Below are positions 37,097 to 46,478 of a DNA stretch of 64,000 nt, in pieces; within the stretch, counting starts at the first letter, position 1, and every line of letters begins with the position of its first letter. The stretch is from NCBI RefSeq assembly GCF_042646065.1, contig NZ_JBHRTA010000009.1, positions 186,001 through 250,000 of the forward strand. The letters run 5' to 3'. The stretch is from Parapedobacter deserti. GTDB taxonomy: Bacteria; Bacteroidota; Bacteroidia; Sphingobacteriales; Sphingobacteriaceae. The notes beneath the pieces were generated by a model, which saw nothing but the letters and a program-made list of their open reading frames with translations, did no database searches and was not told the DNA's origin. The position numbers were made by a program, and so were the translations under genes.

Positions 37097-39040
37097 ATGA
37101 AAAAATTAATAAACATAAAAATATCAAGTGGCCGGAAATATACTGCTCATGGGCGTACGATCATCGGTGCTAGGCTGTTTTTCTTGGCGATGGTTATGCT
37201 GTTTTCGGGGTGCTACAAGGAGCAGCACTTCGGTTTTCCAGGGCCATTTGACGAGGAGCAGCGCATACCGGACAGCCTGCCTTTTCCCTTCGACGAGAAC
37301 CGGGAAGCGGGAGTATGGCTGATGCGCGACGGGGAGCCGAACTACGATAAGGTTCTGTTTAAGGGGTATACCGACTTTTATGCGGCGGGCGACACCTTGT
37401 CTTGGGCGAAGGAACCGCATGGTATGCGGTTGATTCCGCACCGTAATTATTATCCCATTACGAATGCCGATCATTTCGGGGGCAATCCTAATAGCTTCCA
37501 GTTCAATTGGGTGCATAGTAAATATTTTGTGCCGGTAGGCCCGGGTAAGAGTTTCTACATGTATACCCGGCTGACGGTAGGTACCTTTGCAGGTACCGCC
37601 TTTGGACTGTTCCTGGGGGTGAATTGGGAAACCGGGCAAAACTTTGTGCTGGGTATGGACGGTGCTTCAGCCATCGCCCCCATGTTTTTCGTCGATCTGT
37701 ATGGCACCACCGCATCTGTCAATCCTAGCCAGGGATGGCCAACGGTCAATGAAGTAATCGTGCCGGGTATCCCTGCAGATATCGAGGTAATAATCCACGA
37801 TGCGTTGTTCTATGTGAAGGTCAATGGCACGCTTTGTTTCCAGTTTAAGCTCCCGGGCGACGTATTCTTTTTCACGCCGCAGATCAGGCCGTGGCGCAAT
37901 TTTATTACGGTGCACGATTATTACATTGAAAGCCCCGAGGCGTTTACGGTGGATTATGCCATGCACGAATATGAGCATGGATATAGCCGGATACAAGCAC
38001 CGGCGTTGGCGCAGGCACAGAATGGCGATTTACTTCTTTTTGCCGAAGGGCGGTCTAACCCCCGTTCCGCTGCCGAACGCATTGCGCAGCAGACCATGCC
38101 AGCCGGCGATACCGATATCATCATGCGCCGGTCGACATCGCAAGGTACATCGTGGGAGGAGTCCATTTCGGTGATTGCTGGGCAAGGATCCGGCCAAACT
38201 TATGGGTTCCCGCAGGTGGTAACCACCACTGATGGACGGGTCGTGCTGCACTATAGTCAGCTGCCCGGACATATGCAAAGCGATAACTACGTCTTTGATG
38301 CTAGCCAGCAACGCGTCTACCAGGTGGTGTCGACCGACAATGGGCAAACCTGGTCGGCTCCGATTGAGATTACCGCTCAATTGGTTACGGATGCCGGATA
38401 CTTAAGAAGCGGCCCGGGCCATGGGATCGAGCTGAGGTCGGAGGCCTTCAGGAATCGGTTGGTAATGCCCCTGGTTTACGGTGGCCGTCAGGTTAGGGCC
38501 GCGCTTTCCGATGATGGCGGGCAGTCATGGCGGCTGTCCTCACCGATTGCGGGAAATAACCGGCTGTCTGGTGCCATCGTTGAGCTTGACGATTCCAGGT
38601 TGATGATGGTATTGGGGCACTCCAATACGACACCACGTAGCCGATTGGTGGCTTACAGCAGTGACGGAGGGGAGACGTGGACAGCGCCGGTCAGTATCGG
38701 TACTGCTGTGGGTACGGGCGATTTCGGGCACATGTTCCACGCTGCTGTGGTCAAAGCCGGAGATGGAGCGGTGCACCTGTTTACCCCGACGAACCGTGAA
38801 TCGGACAGTCAGACCTATAACGGTCCGGCCTATGGCGTAACACCAATGATGTTTTCAAGCACCGACGGAGGGCAGTCATTTGGACAGGGAACCCCGCTCT
38901 TCAACCGAATGGCCTATCGCACCTATGCCGCTCCGATTGGCGCGATGGATGCGGTTGCCTTGGCCGATGGGACCGTGATTATCGTAGGCGAAGGGGGCAT
39001 TGAAAGTCCCAGGGAAGGTATTGTGGTTTACAGGAAATAA
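37097..39040 (+). CDS. Sialidase-fold lipoprotein lacking catalytic Glu and Tyr (sialidase 3, probable non-enzymatic)
   Basis: A 647-residue lipoprotein (LFSGC, cysteine 39). An N-terminal beta-sandwich-like region (about 70-285) resembles a concanavalin-type module, and a BNR propeller follows (about 290-647) with clear Asp boxes (STSQGTSW, STDNGQTW, SDDGGQSW, SSDGGETW, STDGGQSF). The first triad arginine is kept (R298 in SRIQ) and FAEGRS is present. The strand that normally reads N/G-E-C-x-V-x-E-L reads LSGAIVEL (490-497), so the catalytic Glu is replaced; N-M/I-R-S/N has become LGH; and the GYSDL-type tyrosine is replaced (IGAMDAVAL). It probably binds rather than cleaves glycans, or uses a different mechanism. 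Confidence 0.8.
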   Translation: MKKLINIKISSGRKYTAHGRTIIGARLFFLAMVMLFSGCYKEQHFGFPGPFDEEQRIPDSLPFPFDENREAGVWLMRDGEPNYDKVLFKGYTDFYAAGDTLSWAKEPHGMRLIPHRNYYPITNADHFGGNPNSFQFNWVHSKYFVPVGPGKSFYMYTRLTVGTFAGTAFGLFLGVNWETGQNFVLGMDGASAIAPMFFVDLYGTTASVNPSQGWPTVNEVIVPGIPADIEVIIHDALFYVKVNGTLCFQFKLPGDVFFFTPQIRPWRNFITVHDYYIESPEAFTVDYAMHEYEHGYSRIQAPALAQAQNGDLLLFAEGRSNPRSAAERIAQQTMPAGDTDIIMRRSTSQGTSWEESISVIAGQGSGQTYGFPQVVTTTDGRVVLHYSQLPGHMQSDNYVFDASQQRVYQVVSTDNGQTWSAPIEITAQLVTDAGYLRSGPGHGIELRSEAFRNRLVMPLVYGGRQVRAALSDDGGQSWRLSSPIAGNNRLSGAIVELDDSRLMMVLGHSNTTPRSRLVAYSSDGGETWTAPVSIGTAVGTGDFGHMFHAAVVKAGDGAVHLFTPTNRESDSQTYNGPAYGVTPMMFSSTDGGQSFGQGTPLFNRMAYRTYAAPIGAMDAVALADGTVIIVGEGGIESPREGIVVYRK

Positions 39041-39063
39041 ATTGATTTGCTTAGTAAGCAGCG

Positions 39064-40344
39064 ATGAAACAAATGATGATAAATAGTTGGATAACATGTG
39101 TATGGATAAGTATCGGGTGTGCCGGCAGCTTGGCTGGGTGCAGTGAATTGGACACCGGTATGGTTGGCGGACCACCGTTTGAACGCCCGCAAGTCGACGT
39201 GTCGGATGGAGAGGGGGAGGATGCCCCCGAGTTGGAAATAACACGGTTATTTACCCAAGGGCAGGAAGGCTACCACTCTTACCGCATACCTTGTTTGGCG
39301 CGGGCCGTCAACGGTAATCTTATTGCATTTGCGGAAGGGCGGAAGCATACCAGCCTCGATTACGGCGATATCGACCTCGTATATAAAATATCCCATGACA
39401 ACGGCGAGCATTGGTCACCACTGCGTGTAGTGGTGGATGAAGGGGAAGGCACGTGGGGTAACCCTACGGCAGTGACCGACGAGACCACGGGTAGGATATG
39501 GCTTTTTTTTTCATGGAACAGCGATAGCCACAGTCAACATGGTGGCAGTTTCGGGGGCAGGGATTACGCGGCGGTAGACAGCTGGGGGCAGCGGCGGGTG
39601 TTTACCAGCCACAGCGATGACCACGGTGAGACCTGGAGCACGCCGGTTGATCGTACGGAGGCACTATTGCCGCCGGGTTATACCTGGGACGCCATGGGTC
39701 CAGGCATCGGTATACAGATTAAGCATGGTCCTGACGCCGGGCGCCTTATCATTCCGGCAGGCGGGCGGAATATTTACAGTGATGATAACGGGCTGACCTG
39801 GAAATACCAGGTTATCCCCGAGGGTACGTTTGAAGGTACCGTAGTCGAGTTAGCCAGTGGTTTATTGATGCGTAACGACCGTCCGGTATTATCAAGGTGG
39901 ACAAGCAACCGTGCCCGTTACGTATCCAGAGGAACCATTTCAGGCGGCTTCTCCGCCTTTACGGCTGATGCGAATTTACCTGATCCACGCTGCCAGGCGT
40001 CAATTCTCCGGTATTCCTGGTCGCCAAGCCGCATTGTTTTCCTGAATGCCGCCAACAACGAAGGCGACGGGATGCCCTTCCGTTGCCGGATGACCGTGCG
40101 GATCAGTTATGACGAAGGCGACACCTGGGCTGAATCGCGGCTGCTCTACCCATATGTCACAATGGCCGAAGCTTGCCAGCAAGGGTATGGTGGCTATTCG
40201 AGTTTAATTGCAACCGCAGGAGACCATATTGGTGCTTTGGTGGAGCACAACAGCGATCCACTGGCGGGCGCAGCGATGCACAGACGTCATTCCATCGATT
40301 TCCATAAATTCAATCTTGCGTGGGCGACAAGCAGCGACAGGTAA
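39064..40344 (+). CDS. GH33 sialidase-family lipoprotein (sialidase 4)
   Basis: A 426-residue lipoprotein (SLAGC, cysteine 26) with a Gly/Glu-rich linker (about 30-55) and a BNR propeller. The catalytic set looks complete: R74 in YRIP, the acidic loop GRKHTSLDYGDID (92-104), E257 in TFEGTVVEL, arginines near 270-273 and 340-342, and Y378 in GGYSSL. The residue after the catalytic Glu is Gly instead of the usual Cys, which may reflect a changed aglycone or acid-substituent pocket. Asp boxes: SHDNGEHW, SDDHGETW, SDDNGLTW. It is 23 bases after sialidase 3 in operon B and probably sits at the cell surface. Confidence 0.9.
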   Translation: MKQMMINSWITCVWISIGCAGSLAGCSELDTGMVGGPPFERPQVDVSDGEGEDAPELEITRLFTQGQEGYHSYRIPCLARAVNGNLIAFAEGRKHTSLDYGDIDLVYKISHDNGEHWSPLRVVVDEGEGTWGNPTAVTDETTGRIWLFFSWNSDSHSQHGGSFGGRDYAAVDSWGQRRVFTSHSDDHGETWSTPVDRTEALLPPGYTWDAMGPGIGIQIKHGPDAGRLIIPAGGRNIYSDDNGLTWKYQVIPEGTFEGTVVELASGLLMRNDRPVLSRWTSNRARYVSRGTISGGFSAFTADANLPDPRCQASILRYSWSPSRIVFLNAANNEGDGMPFRCRMTVRISYDEGDTWAESRLLYPYVTMAEACQQGYGGYSSLIATAGDHIGALVEHNSDPLAGAAMHRRHSIDFHKFNLAWATSSDR

Positions 40345-40457
40345 CCGCAAAATCACTGTTTTTATTGTGAAATCGCTAGGAGAATGGTTAAATAGCGGGA
40401 GAAGATCCAAAATAAATAGAAAGAAAGTTAAACGAAAATGATATGTGTGATATAAAA

Positions 40458-41585
40458 ATGAAAGTGTGGCGTTTGAAAGCTGTTGCAGCCGCGTTGTGTT
40501 TAATGTGTTCGGTGCCGGTCAAGCAGGCTGCTGCCCAGGATGGTATAACCGTGTTTGAGCCGCTGCCCGGCCAATATTCATCGACCCGTATACCCGCGTT
40601 GGTACACACAAAAAAAGGAACACTCCTCGCATTTGCCGCGGGCCGGATTGAAAGCGCGAGCGACTGGGCCGATATGGACTTGCTGGTACGGAGAAGTGAG
40701 GACGGTGGCAACACATGGGCCCCCATTCAGATAGTTGCGGAGCGTGCAGGAAGCAAACCGACGGATAATCCGACACCGATCGTCGGAAATGACGGGACCA
40801 TACACCTGTTGTACCAGCGCGACTATGCTTATGCTTACTACACGCAGTCTACTGACGACGGTCTTACGTGGACACCGGCGGTAAATATCACAGCCGCGTT
40901 TGAGGCATTCAAAAGTGATTACGATTGGAAGGTGCTGGCGCCGGGGCCCGGCCACAGCATACAGCTTGAGAGCGGCCGTCTGCTGGTTCCCGTCTGGCTT
41001 GCCGATTCGGATAAACTTACACCGCACAGAAGTCACCGGCCTTCACGGATCGCCACTGTTTACAGCGACGATAACGGAAAGACCTGGCACAGGGGCGCCA
41101 TGGTCCCTGAGGCTGACGGATTCAAGAATCCAAGCGAAACCATGGCCGTGCAATTGCCAGATGGTACCGTGATGCTTAGTATCCGGAATGAATCGGATAA
41201 ACGACGTAAGGGCGTCAGTTTCAGTAAGGATGGGATATCAGGTTGGACAAAACCCACGTACGATGACGCGTTGTTTGAACCTATTTGTATGTCAAGTATC
41301 ATCGCTACCCGTTATAAAGGAAAAAACTACCTGCTGTTTTTGAATCCCGACAGCGAGGAAATTCCCAAACACCCTCGGCAGAACCTGACCATTAAAGTGA
41401 GCGATGATAATGGAAAGACCTGGGCGATTGAGCAAGTAGTGCACGATGGGATTTCCGGTTATTCGGATTTGGCCGTTGGGGCCGATGGAAGGGTTTATTG
41501 CCTTTACGAAACTAAAAACGACCCAAAAGATGGCTGGTCACTCGTCATAAAGCAGCTATCTATGGAAACCCTGTTGGCCCACTGA
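40458..41585 (+). CDS. GH33-family exo-sialidase (sialidase 5)
   Basis: Starting at the ATG before KVWRLKAV gives 375 residues with a normal signal peptide (KQAAA-QDG). An ATG at 40443 would add MCDIK. The propeller carries R44 in TRIP, an acidic loop SASDWADMD, E227 in NPSETMAVQL, R243 in SIRNE, R307 in HPRQNL and Y335 in SGYSDL, so it is likely active. Asp boxes: SEDGGNTW, STDDGLTW, SDDNGKTW (twice). The loop around the nonulosonate C5 pocket differs from sialidases 1 and 2, so its specificity may differ. It is the last gene of operon B; the promoter of operon C starts 35 bases after its stop. Confidence 0.9.
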   Translation: MKVWRLKAVAAALCLMCSVPVKQAAAQDGITVFEPLPGQYSSTRIPALVHTKKGTLLAFAAGRIESASDWADMDLLVRRSEDGGNTWAPIQIVAERAGSKPTDNPTPIVGNDGTIHLLYQRDYAYAYYTQSTDDGLTWTPAVNITAAFEAFKSDYDWKVLAPGPGHSIQLESGRLLVPVWLADSDKLTPHRSHRPSRIATVYSDDNGKTWHRGAMVPEADGFKNPSETMAVQLPDGTVMLSIRNESDKRRKGVSFSKDGISGWTKPTYDDALFEPICMSSIIATRYKGKNYLLFLNPDSEEIPKHPRQNLTIKVSDDNGKTWAIEQVVHDGISGYSDLAVGADGRVYCLYETKNDPKDGWSLVIKQLSMETLLAH

Positions 41586-41619
41586 TCGGGGGGTGGCCAA
41601 TAATATTTTGAAATTATTA

Positions 41620-41669
41620 TTTGGAATGGTAAACCAATATATGCTATATTTGTTTATATGTTCTACATA
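41620..41669 (+). promoter_or_regulatory. Promoter and GntR operator of operon C (SusC 3 onward)
   Basis: A -33 TTTG (41620-41623) and an exact -7 TATATTTG (41645-41652) are 21 bases apart, followed after four bases by TATGTTCTACATA (41657-41669). The arrangement is the same as at the two other operons, down to the spacing between -7 box and palindrome. Confidence 0.82.
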
Positions 41670-41701
41670 AGTGCCAATTATATCAGTACTAAAATTGTTG
41701 A

Positions 41702-44700
41702 ATGATGAAGGCTTTCTTGTTTCTTATTGGCTTGTGCAGTATCGTGGTGTATAGTACGAGCGCCCTTGCACAGGACCGGGCTGTGTCAGGCATCGTTAGT
41801 GACGCTGACGGGATGCCGCTGCAAGGTGTGACGGTTTTAGTGAAAGACTTGGACTTGAAGACAACCACCGATGAACGTGGCGCTTTTCGATTGGAAGTCC
41901 CTGTAACAGGCAAAGTACTGGTCTTTTCGATGGTTGGATTCGAGAGGGCGGAGGTGCCAATCCCGGTGTCGAATGAGGTTAAGGTGCTCCTTAAAGGGAC
42001 GAACGCCAACCTCGAAGAGGTGGTAGTCGTTGGCTATGGTACGCAGTCGCGACGAACCATCACCTCAGCGATAACTAAGATCGGGGGAGAAGCGCTGCAG
42101 AATATCCCGATCAGCACGGTGGGTGAAGGGTTGCGGGGCAAAGTGGCCGGTGCCCGGGTATACCAGTCTAACAATACGCCTGGCGCCGATGCCGTTTTCC
42201 GGATTCGTGGTGGTTCGTCCATCAACAAATCAAATGATCCCCTTGTATTGGTAGACGGGGTCGAGCGGGCCTTTTCGGGTATTAATCCGAACGATGTGGA
42301 GTCCATCGAAGTACTGAAGGATGCGGCATCGACAGCCATCTACGGATCGCGAGCATCCAACGGGGTCGTGCTGATTACCACCAAACAGGGATCCGCGTCT
42401 CAAGAGCCGCGGATCACCTTTGACGCAAGCCTCGCACATCAAGGGCCCGAAACGCTCATCGATTTCATGAATGCGCGCGACTATATCAATACGGTACGCC
42501 CCGCAGTTGCACTGGGGCCGACGCCGGCTTACAACAGTGCGTCCGGGTATTCGGCCAGCGCGGGAAATGACGACAACTCGATCTATTCGACCCGCTATCT
42601 GCGCGAAGGAGAGACCGTTCCGGCCGGTTATGGGTCAATGCCGGATCCGTTGGATCCAAGCAGGACCCTCATCTACCAGGATAATGACTATCAATCGCTG
42701 ATGTACCGCGACGCATTGTGGCAAAACTATTACCTCGGTATCGATGGCGGTAATGAGTTTCTCCGTTATGCGGCCAGCGGAGGTTATACAGACGATGCCG
42801 GTGTTGCTTTGGGTACCGGCTATACGCGGTACAGCGCACGTGCAAAGGCGGACGTAAAGATTTCGGACCGTCTGAACCTCAATACGGCGTTTGACTTTTC
42901 GTCCACAAACTCAAGCGAGTTTGAGAATCAAATGAATGTGATCGCCCGCGGCCTTGCTACGCCGCCCACACAGAAAGTTTATTACGCAGACGGCCGGCCG
43001 ACACCTGGCTACAATGCCACTTCTCCAAATCCGGTGTGGTGGGATTATACCCGCGACGTGGCTAACAAAGACCGGCGGCTTTCGTTGATCGGTGGACTGA
43101 ACTACCGAATTCTGGATCAACTAAAGGCCAATGTACAGCTTTCAAGCTATAACCATACGACACAATATGACTATTTCGAAAAAGCGCATGAGTTCAGCGG
43201 ACTCCGGACTACCGAAGCGGAATTCGGAGACTTGGGGCGGACGAAGCTTGACGCATACGTAACTTTCGATGAAACGTTCAACGCGCATAGTTTGTCGGCT
43301 ATGGCGGGTTATTCCTATCAGGTGACCGATAGAAAAGGGTTCTCCGCAAGCGCGACGGGTGCAAGCTCTGATAAGGTACCGACCCTAACGGCCGGACCGA
43401 ACAAAACCGGGGCCGACAGTAATTTCGAAGAAGAGGTTTTGATCGGGTATTTCGGACGCCTGTCTTACGATTTTCAGAAAAAATACCTGTTGATGGCGAC
43501 ATTCCGGTATGATGGATCGTCGCTGTTTGCGCAAGGAAACCAATGGGGCTTTTTTCCAGGTATATCAGGAGGCTGGATAATCTCAGATGAGAATTTTCTT
43601 CGCGATAGCCGTATGATCAGCTATTTGAAACTGAGGGCCAGCTACGGGCAAACGGGTAACAACTCAATCGGGCTATATGATGCGCTGGGTCGGTATAATA
43701 CAGACCGACGGTACGATGGCAATGCGGGCATCGCCCCAACCACCATGCCGAACCGGGACCTGACCTGGGAGACCTCGACACAGCTGGATGTCGGCCTAGA
43801 CATGAATATTGTCAATAACCGTATTTCAATTAGCGCCGATTATTTTAATAAGGTTACGGACGACCTGCTGTTCAGCGTGGAATTGCCTAATACTTCGGGG
43901 TTCAACAACGTACAGATGAATGTGGGTAAAGTTCGGTTCCATGGGTTTGATCTGGAATTGTCGTCGCGTAATGTTCAAACGGATGCGTTTTCATGGGACT
44001 CGAAGCTGACGTGGTCTTTTGTAAGAAACAAAGTACTGGAACTGCCTGATAACGGCCGCGAACGGAACCGTATCGGGGGAATCGCATTGGCGGATGGAAC
44101 GACCTTTGGGGGTATTGCCGAAGGTGAGCCTCTCTACAGGTACTTCGGCTATATGGTGGATTACATCATCCAGAATGAAGAACAGGCGGCGAACGCCCGG
44201 TACGACGAACGTGCACGGGGTTGGGACCCTGCCGACGGGCGGAATATCCAAGGGCGGAAGCTACCGGGCGACTACGAGTGGAAGGACCGCGACGGGGATG
44301 GCCGGATTACCGCCATGGACCAGTTCGAGCTCGGCGTGACGGTCCCGCATACAACAGGTGGTCTGAACAATGCGTTCTCCTACAAAAACTTTAGCCTGAA
44401 TATCTTTGTCGACTGGGCGCTCGGACATTCCATCAACCACAATGCGTATATGCGCTATTTCATGAATACGTTTGCAAATAATTATACCTTGGTGAATGAA
44501 GTGAAGGAAACGTGGAAACAGGAAGGCGACAACACGAAATATGCCCGATTCACCGCCAACGATCCCGATGCTGGTAACTCGAATTTCTCCAGGACATCCG
44601 ATGTGTTTAACTATAAAGGTGACTATTTGTGTCTGAGGGAGGTAACCCTACAATACCGAATGCCTGAAAAAGTGTTCAGCAGGTTGGGTGTCAGGGATCT

Positions 44701-44869
44701 GACGCTCACACTGTCGGGCACTAACCTGCACTATTTCTCTGCTGTGCAAGGCATGGGAATTTCACCTGAGGTGGGCGCTTCGACTACCTACAGTAACGCC
44801 GCTGACAATCGGTATTATAATTATCCTCCAATCAGAAGGTTTTCCGTTGGAGCCAAAATCACCCTATAA
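41702..44869 (+). CDS. SusC-type TonB-dependent outer-membrane transporter 3
   Basis: A 1055-residue canonical SusC. It has a signal peptide (TSALA-QDR, about 24), a carboxypeptidase-regulatory-like domain (about 27-100: VSGIVSDADGMPLQGVTVLV), a TonB box (EEVVVVGYGTQ, about 106-116), a plug (about 120-235: FRIRGGSSINKSNDPLVLVDG; LKDAASTAIYGSRASNGVVLI) and a barrel ending in SVGAKITL. It is the first gene after the third operator. It pairs with the SusD gene 12 bases later, and the downstream genes encode the NanA-type lyase and mutarotase, so it is the best candidate importer of free or short nonulosonic acid glycans. Confidence 0.95.
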   Translation: MMKAFLFLIGLCSIVVYSTSALAQDRAVSGIVSDADGMPLQGVTVLVKDLDLKTTTDERGAFRLEVPVTGKVLVFSMVGFERAEVPIPVSNEVKVLLKGTNANLEEVVVVGYGTQSRRTITSAITKIGGEALQNIPISTVGEGLRGKVAGARVYQSNNTPGADAVFRIRGGSSINKSNDPLVLVDGVERAFSGINPNDVESIEVLKDAASTAIYGSRASNGVVLITTKQGSASQEPRITFDASLAHQGPETLIDFMNARDYINTVRPAVALGPTPAYNSASGYSASAGNDDNSIYSTRYLREGETVPAGYGSMPDPLDPSRTLIYQDNDYQSLMYRDALWQNYYLGIDGGNEFLRYAASGGYTDDAGVALGTGYTRYSARAKADVKISDRLNLNTAFDFSSTNSSEFENQMNVIARGLATPPTQKVYYADGRPTPGYNATSPNPVWWDYTRDVANKDRRLSLIGGLNYRILDQLKANVQLSSYNHTTQYDYFEKAHEFSGLRTTEAEFGDLGRTKLDAYVTFDETFNAHSLSAMAGYSYQVTDRKGFSASATGASSDKVPTLTAGPNKTGADSNFEEEVLIGYFGRLSYDFQKKYLLMATFRYDGSSLFAQGNQWGFFPGISGGWIISDENFLRDSRMISYLKLRASYGQTGNNSIGLYDALGRYNTDRRYDGNAGIAPTTMPNRDLTWETSTQLDVGLDMNIVNNRISISADYFNKVTDDLLFSVELPNTSGFNNVQMNVGKVRFHGFDLELSSRNVQTDAFSWDSKLTWSFVRNKVLELPDNGRERNRIGGIALADGTTFGGIAEGEPLYRYFGYMVDYIIQNEEQAANARYDERARGWDPADGRNIQGRKLPGDYEWKDRDGDGRITAMDQFELGVTVPHTTGGLNNAFSYKNFSLNIFVDWALGHSINHNAYMRYFMNTFANNYTLVNEVKETWKQEGDNTKYARFTANDPDAGNSNFSRTSDVFNYKGDYLCLREVTLQYRMPEKVFSRLGVRDLTLTLSGTNLHYFSAVQGMGISPEVGASTTYSNAADNRYYNYPPIRRFSVGAKITL

Positions 44870-44881
44870 AATGATCGTATC

Positions 44882-46336
44882 ATGAAGAGTAACCGATTTT
44901 ATCTGATCTATGTGGTGGCTGGCTTGCTGGGATTGCAGGCGTGCCACGACAAGCTGGATGTTAACCAGAAGAGTGCCATCACTGCTAATTCTATGTGGGA
45001 GAGTGAGGGCGACGCGAAAGCGGCAATGTACGGAATTTACAACCAAATGCGTTCGACTTTCTCCGCTGCGTATATATTCTGGGGGGAATATCGGTCAGGG
45101 TTGTGGGGGCCGGGCTTGGCAACAAATGCGACTTACAGCGACCCGTTTAGCAATCGGCTGAACAGCACGCATACCCATGCCAACTGGCAGAACCTGTATA
45201 CGACCATCAACGACTGCAACCTGGTGTTGAAGTATACGCCGGGCATTTCATTTATAAATGAGAGCGAAAAAAACAAGGTGCTGGCAAATGCGCTGTTTGT
45301 TCGCGCCTTTTGCTATTATTGGATCGGTCGCGTATGGGGCGACGCCCCGGTGCTGCTGAACGGATTTGAGTCGGGGCAACAGGAAGACCTGTATCCATCT
45401 CGTGATCCGGCAGCGCGTGTGTTTGAGCAGGTGGGCGCAGATCTTGAGGCGGCAAATGGTTTGATGCCCGAAAATGTGACCGACCGCAATCTTGCGTCTA
45501 AGGCGGCTATCAATTTGTTGCAGGCCGATTATTACCTGTGGATGGCAAAAGTCAGGGGAGAAGGTACTGAAGTACTGAACCGGGCGAAGCAGTCGGTAGA
45601 TGCCGTGCTCAATAATACCAATTATACGTTGATGTCTGATTTTTCGAGTGTGTTCCGCAACGAACTCAATCAGGAAATCGTGTTTGCTTGGAGTTATGTG
45701 ATGGACGAGTACACTGGCGGTTATCCTGCAGATCATCTGGTGCCGCTGCAATACATTTCAACCCAATACGTCGAAAATCCGATCAAGGTGGGGTCGCATC
45801 AGCAATGGATATTTTTGACAGATGCCTATAAAGAATTTCTATCGGCGAATGCGTCTGACCAGCGTACTAAGGTGAGTTTCGAAACGTTTTTTGACGCGCC
45901 GAAAAATGCCACCTTTCAGTGGATCAACAAGTATGCAGGCAGCTGGGAAAACCAGACCCGCGTTTTTGATGCCGATATTGTGGTTTACCGGTATGCTGAT
46001 GCGCTGCTTATGAGTGCCGAGATCGAAAATGCATTGGATAATACCGGCCTGGCGATCGACCGGCTGAATGCGATTGCGGAACGGGCTTACGGCACAGCCA
46101 ATTTTTATTCAAGCGGGCTTTCGCCTGAGCAGGTAGACCGGGAGATACTGAACGAACGCAAAAAAGAGTTCGTTGCTGAGGGAAAAATCTGGTGGGATTT
46201 GATCCGCTTTGGTGTTGTATTCGACGAGGTGCCCAGTCTTGCCGGGCTTGAAGGTGAATCGCATATCCTGTTCTGGCCGGTACACAATACATCGATCAAC
46301 AGGAATCCGAACATTAAACAAACGCAGGGATATTGA
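44882..46336 (+). CDS. SusD-type outer-membrane lipoprotein 3
   Basis: A 484-residue RagB/SusD lipoprotein with lipobox LLGLQAC (cysteine 21), KLDVNQKSAITANSMWESEGDAKAAMYGIY at the N-terminus (in short motif terms, the usual S-M/F-W-x-x-E-x-D-A), a helical core with ALFVRAFCYYWIGRVWGD, and C-terminal ERKKEFVAEGKIWWDLIRFG. It follows SusC 3 by 12 bases. A 142-base gap separates it from the third sulfatase. Confidence 0.94.
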   Translation: MKSNRFYLIYVVAGLLGLQACHDKLDVNQKSAITANSMWESEGDAKAAMYGIYNQMRSTFSAAYIFWGEYRSGLWGPGLATNATYSDPFSNRLNSTHTHANWQNLYTTINDCNLVLKYTPGISFINESEKNKVLANALFVRAFCYYWIGRVWGDAPVLLNGFESGQQEDLYPSRDPAARVFEQVGADLEAANGLMPENVTDRNLASKAAINLLQADYYLWMAKVRGEGTEVLNRAKQSVDAVLNNTNYTLMSDFSSVFRNELNQEIVFAWSYVMDEYTGGYPADHLVPLQYISTQYVENPIKVGSHQQWIFLTDAYKEFLSANASDQRTKVSFETFFDAPKNATFQWINKYAGSWENQTRVFDADIVVYRYADALLMSAEIENALDNTGLAIDRLNAIAERAYGTANFYSSGLSPEQVDREILNERKKEFVAEGKIWWDLIRFGVVFDEVPSLAGLEGESHILFWPVHNTSINRNPNIKQTQGY

Positions 46337-46478
46337 AACGCATATTCTTACTGCAGTACGTCCAACAGCGTAGCTGCAAGATTAGCCGAGCGGCAGAGGT
46401 GTTGACCGGCAACGCGGCCTGTGTGTACGTTGTTGAACAAATCAATAAACCAAACAGGGAAAGCTAATACATTATATA

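Noticed and set aside
46384..46440. A tRNA-like GCCGAGCGGCAGAGG segment between SusD 3 and sulfatase 3
   Set aside because: It resembles the D-arm of a serine or leucine tRNA, but no matching acceptor stem or GGTTCGA-type T-arm follows.
46333..46467. A 44-codon TTG-started open frame overlapping the end of SusD 3, with AGGGA just upstream
   Set aside because: Rare start codon, no similarity and no conserved motif; it is recorded only because the spacing of the purine-rich stretch is plausible.
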